The translations under genes were made by a program, and so were the position numbers. The notes below the pieces were generated by a model. That model did no database searches and had not been told where the DNA came from. It saw nothing but the letters and a program-made list of their open reading frames with translations. 64,000 nucleotides of DNA from Candidatus Bathycorpusculum hydrogenotrophicum (GTDB lineage Archaea; Thermoproteota; Bathyarchaeia; Bathyarchaeales; Bathycorpusculaceae): contig WRCX01000002.1 in the NCBI GenBank assembly GCA_009783705.1, positions 1 through 64,000 on the forward strand. Reading direction: 5' to 3'. This document shows positions 58,986-64,000 of this stretch, in pieces (within the stretch, counting starts at the first letter, position 1; each line of letters opens with the position of its first letter).

Positions 58986-61873
58986 TTATTGTTGGTTATT
59001 GGGTGTTTGTTGTTGTGATAGTAGTTTTTTTAAGAATATACCTGTGTATGATGTTGGGTTTTGGGCTACTTCTTCGGGTGTCCCTTGGGCTAAGAGTTGT
59101 CCGCCTGCGGCGCCGCCTTCGGGGCCTAGGTCGATGAGTTGGTCGCAGCTTTTTATGACGTCGAGGTTGTGTTCGATGATGTAGACTGTGTTGCCGTTGT
59201 CGACGAGGCGGTTGAGGACGCGGATAAGGCGTTTGGTGTCGTCGAAGTGTAGACCGGTTGTGGGTTCGTCGAGCATATAGATGACGTGACCTGTTTTGTG
59301 TTTGCTGAGTTCTCGGGTGATTTTTATGCGTTGGCTCTCTCCGCCGCTTAGTTGGGTGCTGCTTTGGCCTAGTTTGATGTAGCCTAAGCCGACATCAAGG
59401 AGGGTTTGGAGTTTGCGGTGAACTTGTGGGGTGTTTTCGAAGAATTTTGCGGCTTCCTCAACGGTCATGTCTAGGACTTCGGCGATGTTTTTGCCTTTGT
59501 ATTGTACGGCGAGTGTTTCTTTGTTGTAGCGTTTACCTTTGCATTCGCTACACTGTACATAGACATCAGGTAGGAAGTTCATCTCGATGCGCAAAACGCC
59601 GTCGCCTTGGCAGGTTTCGCATCTGCCGCCCTTAACGTTGAAGCTAAAGCGGCCTTCTACGTAACCGCGTGCTTTGGCTTCTTTGGTAGCGGCAAATATG
59701 CGTCGGATTTCATCGAAGAGTTTGGTGTAGGTGGCGGGGTTGCTTCGGGGGGTTCGGCCGATGGGGTCTTGGTCGATGACGATAACGTTGCGTATGGCTT
59801 TGGGGACGTGGAGGCTTTGGTGGCGTCCGATTTTGTCGACTTGCTCGCCGAAGAGTTGTTTGAGTGCTGGGATGACGGTTAGGTTCATAAGGGTGCTTTT
59901 GCCTGAGCCAGAGACACCGGTGACTCCGCAGAGGACACCTATGGGCAGGTTTACGGTGAGTTGTTTGAGGTTGTTCTCAGATGCGTTTTTTATGGTGAGG
60001 CAATCGGTGGGTTGGCGGCGTTGTTGGGGAACTTCGATTTGTAGTTCGCCTGAGAGGTATTTGCCGGTTAGGCTGCGGGGGTTTTGCATGACAGCTGTTG
60101 GGGGGCCTTCGGCGACGATGTGGCCTCCGTGTACGCCTGCGCCGGGGCCCATGTCTACGATGTAGTCGGCATGGCGCATGGTGTCTTCGTCGTGTTCTAC
60201 TACGATCAGGGTGTTACCCAGATCGCGGAGTCGGGCTAGGGTGGTTATGAGTTTGGCGTTGTCTCGTTGATGTAGCCCAATGCTGGGCTCATCTAGGATG
60301 TAGAGAACGCCCATGAGGTTGCTGCCGATTTGGGTGGCGAGGCGGATGCGTTGGGCTTCGCCGCCGGATAGGGTTTTTGCGGCGCGTGAGAGGGTGAGAT
60401 AGCCTAGGCCGACGTTTTTGAGAAAGCCTAAGCGTTCATTGATTTCTTTTAGGACTTATTTGGCTATGGAGAGGTCTTTTTGGTTTAGTTTAGGGGGTAG
60501 GTTTTGGAAGAAATCCACCGAGTCTTCAATGGAGAGATCCGTGACATCGATTATGCTCTTGTCTTGGATCTGAACGGCTAATACGACGGGTTGGAGTTTT
60601 TTGCCGTGACATGCGTTGCAGGGACGGCTGGTCATGAATTTTTCGATGTCGGATTTGCGCCATTCGCTTTCGGTTTGGCGGTAGAGGCGCATGGTTTGGG
60701 GGATGATACCTTCCCAGCCGTCTTTCATGGACATGTGGGCGCCGTTGGACCAGTTGGCGTTAATGGGTTCGCTGTCGCCGTAGAGCAGGATTTGGAGTTG
60801 TTGTTCGGTGAAGTCTTTTATTGGGGTAAATATGTCAAAGCCGTATTTTTTGCCCACTGCGGTTAGTTGTTGGGCTCGCCAGCTAAGATCCATGGTGCTT
60901 TTGTAGACCGCTAGGCGCCGTTTATGATGGAGAGGTTTTTATCGGGGAGCACTTTGTCTGCTGTGACCTCGGTGATTTCACCTAATCCGTGGCAGACTGA
61001 GCAGGCACCAAAGGGTGAGTTAAAGCTAAACATGCGGGGCTCAAGGCTTTCAAACACGATTTCGGGGTGGTTGGGACAGGCACCAAAGGTGCTATACATG
61101 ATTTCTCCCTCGAAACGTTCGAGTTCTTTTTTCTTGCCGGCATCGGTGTTTGTGGCATCTATGATTATCATGGTGCCTTTGCCGGTTTTAAGTGCGCCCT
61201 CAACTGCTTCAGCGATTCGGCTACGTTCGTCGTCTTGGATGGTGACAGTATCTATCACGGCCTCGATCCAGTGCTTCTCATAGCGCACCAGTTTGATTTC
61301 TTCTTTTATGTGGTCGGTTTCGTAGATTTTTTGGTCTACGCGGATTTTGGTGTAGCCTTCTTTTTTGAGGTCATCAAAGATTGATTCGTGGGTGCCTTTC
61401 ATGCCGCGTATGATGGGGGCTAGAAACACAAGGGTTTTGTCTTTTTCGGCCATGATTAGGCTTGTGATGTTTTCGGGGCTTTGCGGGTGAATTGAGCTAC
61501 CGCATTTTGGGCAGTGATGGGTGCCTATGCGGGCAAACAGCAATCGGAGATAATCATAGATTTCGGTGACGGTCCCCACGGTACTACGGGGGTTTTTGCT
61601 GGTGCTTTTCTGCTCGATACTTATCGCAGGAGATAACCCCTCGATGCTATCCACATCAGGTTTATCCATCAGCCCCAGAAATTGGCGTGCATATGCTGAG
61701 AGGCTCTCGACATAGCGTCGTTGGCCCTCAGCATAGATGGTATCAAAGGCCAAGGTGGACTCGCCTGAACCGGAAAGTCCAGTTATGACTATGAGTTTGT
61801 TGCGGGGCAACTCTAAATCTATGTTTTTGAGATTGTGCTCTCGTGCACCTTTAACTGAAATATTATCACGCAT
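58986..61873 (-). pseudogene. uvrA: UvrA with frameshift, stop codon and Walker A change
   Basis: DNA-damage sensor ATPase, about 962 residues if joined. Three lesions are visible. First, the first ATP site reads [14 protein letters not shown]: the Walker A Lys is Glu (GAG, complement of 61760-61762). Second, a one-base loss at GGCGCC (about 60913) shifts the frame after LSIINGA; restoring it gives NG-x-LAVYKSTMDLSWRAQQL. Third, an in-frame TAA (about 60456) interrupts [32 protein letters not shown], consistent with CAA to TAA. The second ABC half, its Walker [17 protein letters not shown] signature and CETC/CSEC zinc finger are intact. It follows uvrB by about 70 bases. Confidence 0.88.
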
Positions 61874-61942
61874 TGCCTTTCGCCTAATGTAGAGTTTATC
61901 TTGTTTTAGCTCGCAACATTAGAACCTTATTGCACTAAACAG

Positions 61943-63901
61943 CTAAATTTCTGGGTTAGACACAGCTTTTTCTATTTTGTAGGCAAGGGCTTTTTGTAAT
62001 TCGGCAATGGCGTCGCGGAGTTCGATGGCTTTTTCGAATTCTAATTTTTCGGCGGCTTCACGCATTTTAGCATCTAATTCAGCGATTTGGCGTTGGATAT
62101 CGGATTTGGCGAGATGCTTGGTGCCTTTTATGGTGCTTTCTTTTAGGGTGACGGCTTTGATGATGGTTTGGGGTGTGATACCGTATTGTTGGTTGTAGCG
62201 TTTTTGGAAGTTACGGCGGTAGTAGGTGAGTTCCATGGCGCGTTTGATGCTCTGGGTTTGGGTATCGGCATAGAGAATGACTTTGCCATTGACGTTTCGG
62301 GCGGCGCGGCCTATGGTCTGTATGAGACTGCGCTCGTCGCGCAGAAAGCCTTCTTTGTCAGCATCAAGGATAAATATGGTCGCGACCTCGGGGATGTCTA
62401 ATCCTTCGCGGAGCAGATTTATGCCAACCAGTATGTCAAACTCGCCGATGCGGAGTTGACGCACCAGCTCAATACGATCAAGGCTCTCAATTTCGCTGTG
62501 CATATATCGTACGCGAAAACCTTCTTTGACAAGATAATCAGTCAGATCTTCTGCCATTCGTTTGGTCAGTGTGGTTATTAGGACGCGGTCGCCTCGTTCG
62601 ATGGTTTGTTTTGCTTGGGCCATCAGATGCTGCATTTGACCCTCGATGGGATGCATTTCTATCTCGGGGTCTAGAAGTCCGGTGGGTCGAGTGATTAACT
62701 CAACTGGCGATCCGCTTTTTTCTAGTTCATATTCGGCAGGCGTTGCTGACACAAAAAGAACACGCCCCATTTTGTGTTCAAACTCACTGAATTGCAGGGG
62801 ACGATTATCTAGTGCGCTTGGGAGGCGGAAGCCAAAGTCAACGAGATTTTTTTTGCGGCTATAATCCCCGTTGTACATACCGCGTGCTTGGGGGATGGTT
62901 TGGTGACTCTCATCAATAATGAGCAGGTAATCTTTGGGGAAGTAGTCGATTAGTGTGAATGGGGGTGCACCGGGGTTACGGCCATCGAAGTGGCGGCTAT
63001 AGTTTTCCATACCCGAGCAGAAGCCGATTTCACGAATCATCTCTAGGTCATAGTTTGTTCGTTGTTTTAGCCGTTGGGCTTCAAGAGGCGGCAGGCCTTT
63101 TAGCTGTGCTTCGAGTTCTTGTTCGATGTGCTCGATGGCTTGGGCGTGTTTTTCTTCGGGAACCACGTATTGTCTTGCGGGGTAGAGGGTAAGTTGGTCA
63201 AGGGTGTTTTTCACATCACCCGTTATGGCATGCACTTCTTTTATTTTCGAGATGGTGTTTGCGCTTATTTCGACGCGTATGATATCGTTTTCATAGGAGG
63301 GTACGATATCAACGGTGTCGCCTCGAACACGGAATTTGCCGGGTTCAAGCGCCTGATCGTTGCGTTCATACTGCATATCTACCAAGGAGTGGATAAGCTT
63401 AATTCGACTCAGAGGCAAGCCCGTTTTTAGCTCAATAGCCATAGTGCGAAAGTCATCAGGGTTACCCAAGCTGTAGATGCAGCTAATCGAGGCCACAATT
63501 ATGGTGTCGTTTCTGCTAACAATACTTGAGACAGCATGCATACGCATTTTTTCGATTTCATCGTTAACAGTGCTGTCCTTCTCAATGTACATATCCTGGG
63601 CCGGCAGATACGACTCAGGCTGATAGTAATCATAGAAGGATATGAAAAATTCTACCCGATTATGAGGAAAGAGCTCTTTAAGTTCACCATAGAGTTGAGC
63701 GGCTAAAATTTTGTTGTGTGCCAGGATTAATGTGGGTTTCTGTAACCTGTTGATGACATTTGCCATAACAAAAGTTTTACCACTACCCGTTATACCCAGA
63801 AGCGTCTGTTTATCTTTGGTTTTAAAACTCGCCTCTAACTGGTCAATAGCGGTCTGCTGGCCTGGAGAAATCTTGTACGGTGAAACAAGCTCAAACTGCA
63901 A
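61943..63901 (-). CDS. uvrB: UvrB, excinuclease helicase subunit
   Basis: A complete 652-residue UvrB: Walker A GITGSGKT (about 36-43), damage-binding beta-hairpin FYDYYQPESYLPAQDMYIEKDSTVNDEIEKMRMHA, DYLLIIDESHQT (motif II), LFVSATPAEYE, RVLITTLTKRMAEDL, INLLREGLDIPEVATIFILDADKEGFLR and QTIGRAARN (VI), and a C-terminal UVR domain (IAELDAKMREAAEKLEFEKAIELRDAI) that binds UvrC. No lesion is seen. It lies upstream of the broken uvrA in the same direction. Confidence 0.95.
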   Translation of the reverse strand: MQFELVSPYKISPGQQTAIDQLEASFKTKDKQTLLGITGSGKTFVMANVINRLQKPTLILAHNKILAAQLYGELKELFPHNRVEFFISFYDYYQPESYLPAQDMYIEKDSTVNDEIEKMRMHAVSSIVSRNDTIIVASISCIYSLGNPDDFRTMAIELKTGLPLSRIKLIHSLVDMQYERNDQALEPGKFRVRGDTVDIVPSYENDIIRVEISANTISKIKEVHAITGDVKNTLDQLTLYPARQYVVPEEKHAQAIEHIEQELEAQLKGLPPLEAQRLKQRTNYDLEMIREIGFCSGMENYSRHFDGRNPGAPPFTLIDYFPKDYLLIIDESHQTIPQARGMYNGDYSRKKNLVDFGFRLPSALDNRPLQFSEFEHKMGRVLFVSATPAEYELEKSGSPVELITRPTGLLDPEIEMHPIEGQMQHLMAQAKQTIERGDRVLITTLTKRMAEDLTDYLVKEGFRVRYMHSEIESLDRIELVRQLRIGEFDILVGINLLREGLDIPEVATIFILDADKEGFLRDERSLIQTIGRAARNVNGKVILYADTQTQSIKRAMELTYYRRNFQKRYNQQYGITPQTIIKAVTLKESTIKGTKHLAKSDIQRQIAELDAKMREAAEKLEFEKAIELRDAIAELQKALAYKIEKAVSNPEI

Positions 63902-64000
63902 TTTCTCTTCCCTGTAAACGACAATGACCCCACCGTTTGAATTAATAAGTTTTGTCTATAAACTAGGCAATTTCAAGCGCAGACAAATATACAAAATTAA

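Overview
The window is from an archaeon, most likely of the TACK group and plausibly Bathyarchaeia. That assignment is inferred from gene content, not from a marker tree. Archaeal signatures are the LysW-dependent lysine/arginine cluster, prefoldin beta followed by a DUF3194 gene, a Sua5-type synthase, tetrahydromethanopterin-type genes (RFAP synthase, DHPS-like protein, DUF447), the archaeal RIB7-type reductase and an archaeal tyrosine integrase. Bacterial-type modules are mixed in: UvrB/UvrA/UvrC and a folate operon (folE, folP, folB-folK).

Layout. 1-2.8 kb looks like the right end of an integrated element: a membrane protein, a repeat-rich non-coding stretch and an integrase whose first codons overlap the 3' half of a tRNA-Arg(CCU) gene. 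2.9-6.5 kb is accessory (GNAT, DUF4177, SF1 helicase with a nuclease-like tail). 6.6-12.3 kb is lysK-J-Z-Y-X-W on the minus strand, with a divergent Lrp/AsnC regulator. 13-15 kb holds small proteins (CooT-like, GIY-YIG, C2H2 zinc finger, four-helix copper-binding). 15.2-19.9 kb is a glycan block with two GH130 paralogues pointing outward around a GT4, an alpha/alpha-toroid protein and a CBS protein. 20-23.4 kb is Sua5, a possible PAC4-like protein, prefoldin beta, DUF3194 and a DHH phosphoesterase. 23.8-26.3 kb is an ECF transporter energising module.

28-35 kb is accessory: a short UDP-sugar dehydrogenase, a decayed surface protein beside an IS630-family element, then a tight three-gene operon (SNF2 helicase, multi-zinc-finger protein, Mrr-like nuclease) that is the best candidate here for an undescribed system. 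35.6-41.2 kb is pyrD-pyrK, an AlkD-like protein and the folate operon, whose folE carries a frameshift. 41.3-45.8 kb holds a kelch protein and the methanopterin-type operon. 46-53.9 kb has a P-type ATPase, two divergent TrpD-fold proteins (one overlapping a zinc dehydrogenase, one beside an ECF S-like membrane protein) and a riboflavin/F420 reductase. 56-64 kb has a deoxyribosyltransferase-like protein, mntP, a uvrC without its C-terminal helix-hairpin-helix region, a broken uvrA and an intact uvrB.

Several genes are disrupted (uvrA, folE, the GT4/toroid pair, a surface protein). Some lesions are single-base length changes that assembly error could explain. The uvrA gene also has an in-frame stop and a Walker A Lys-to-Glu change, which a length error cannot explain. 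The whole window was read by eye; family names rest on recognised motifs and length, not on searches.
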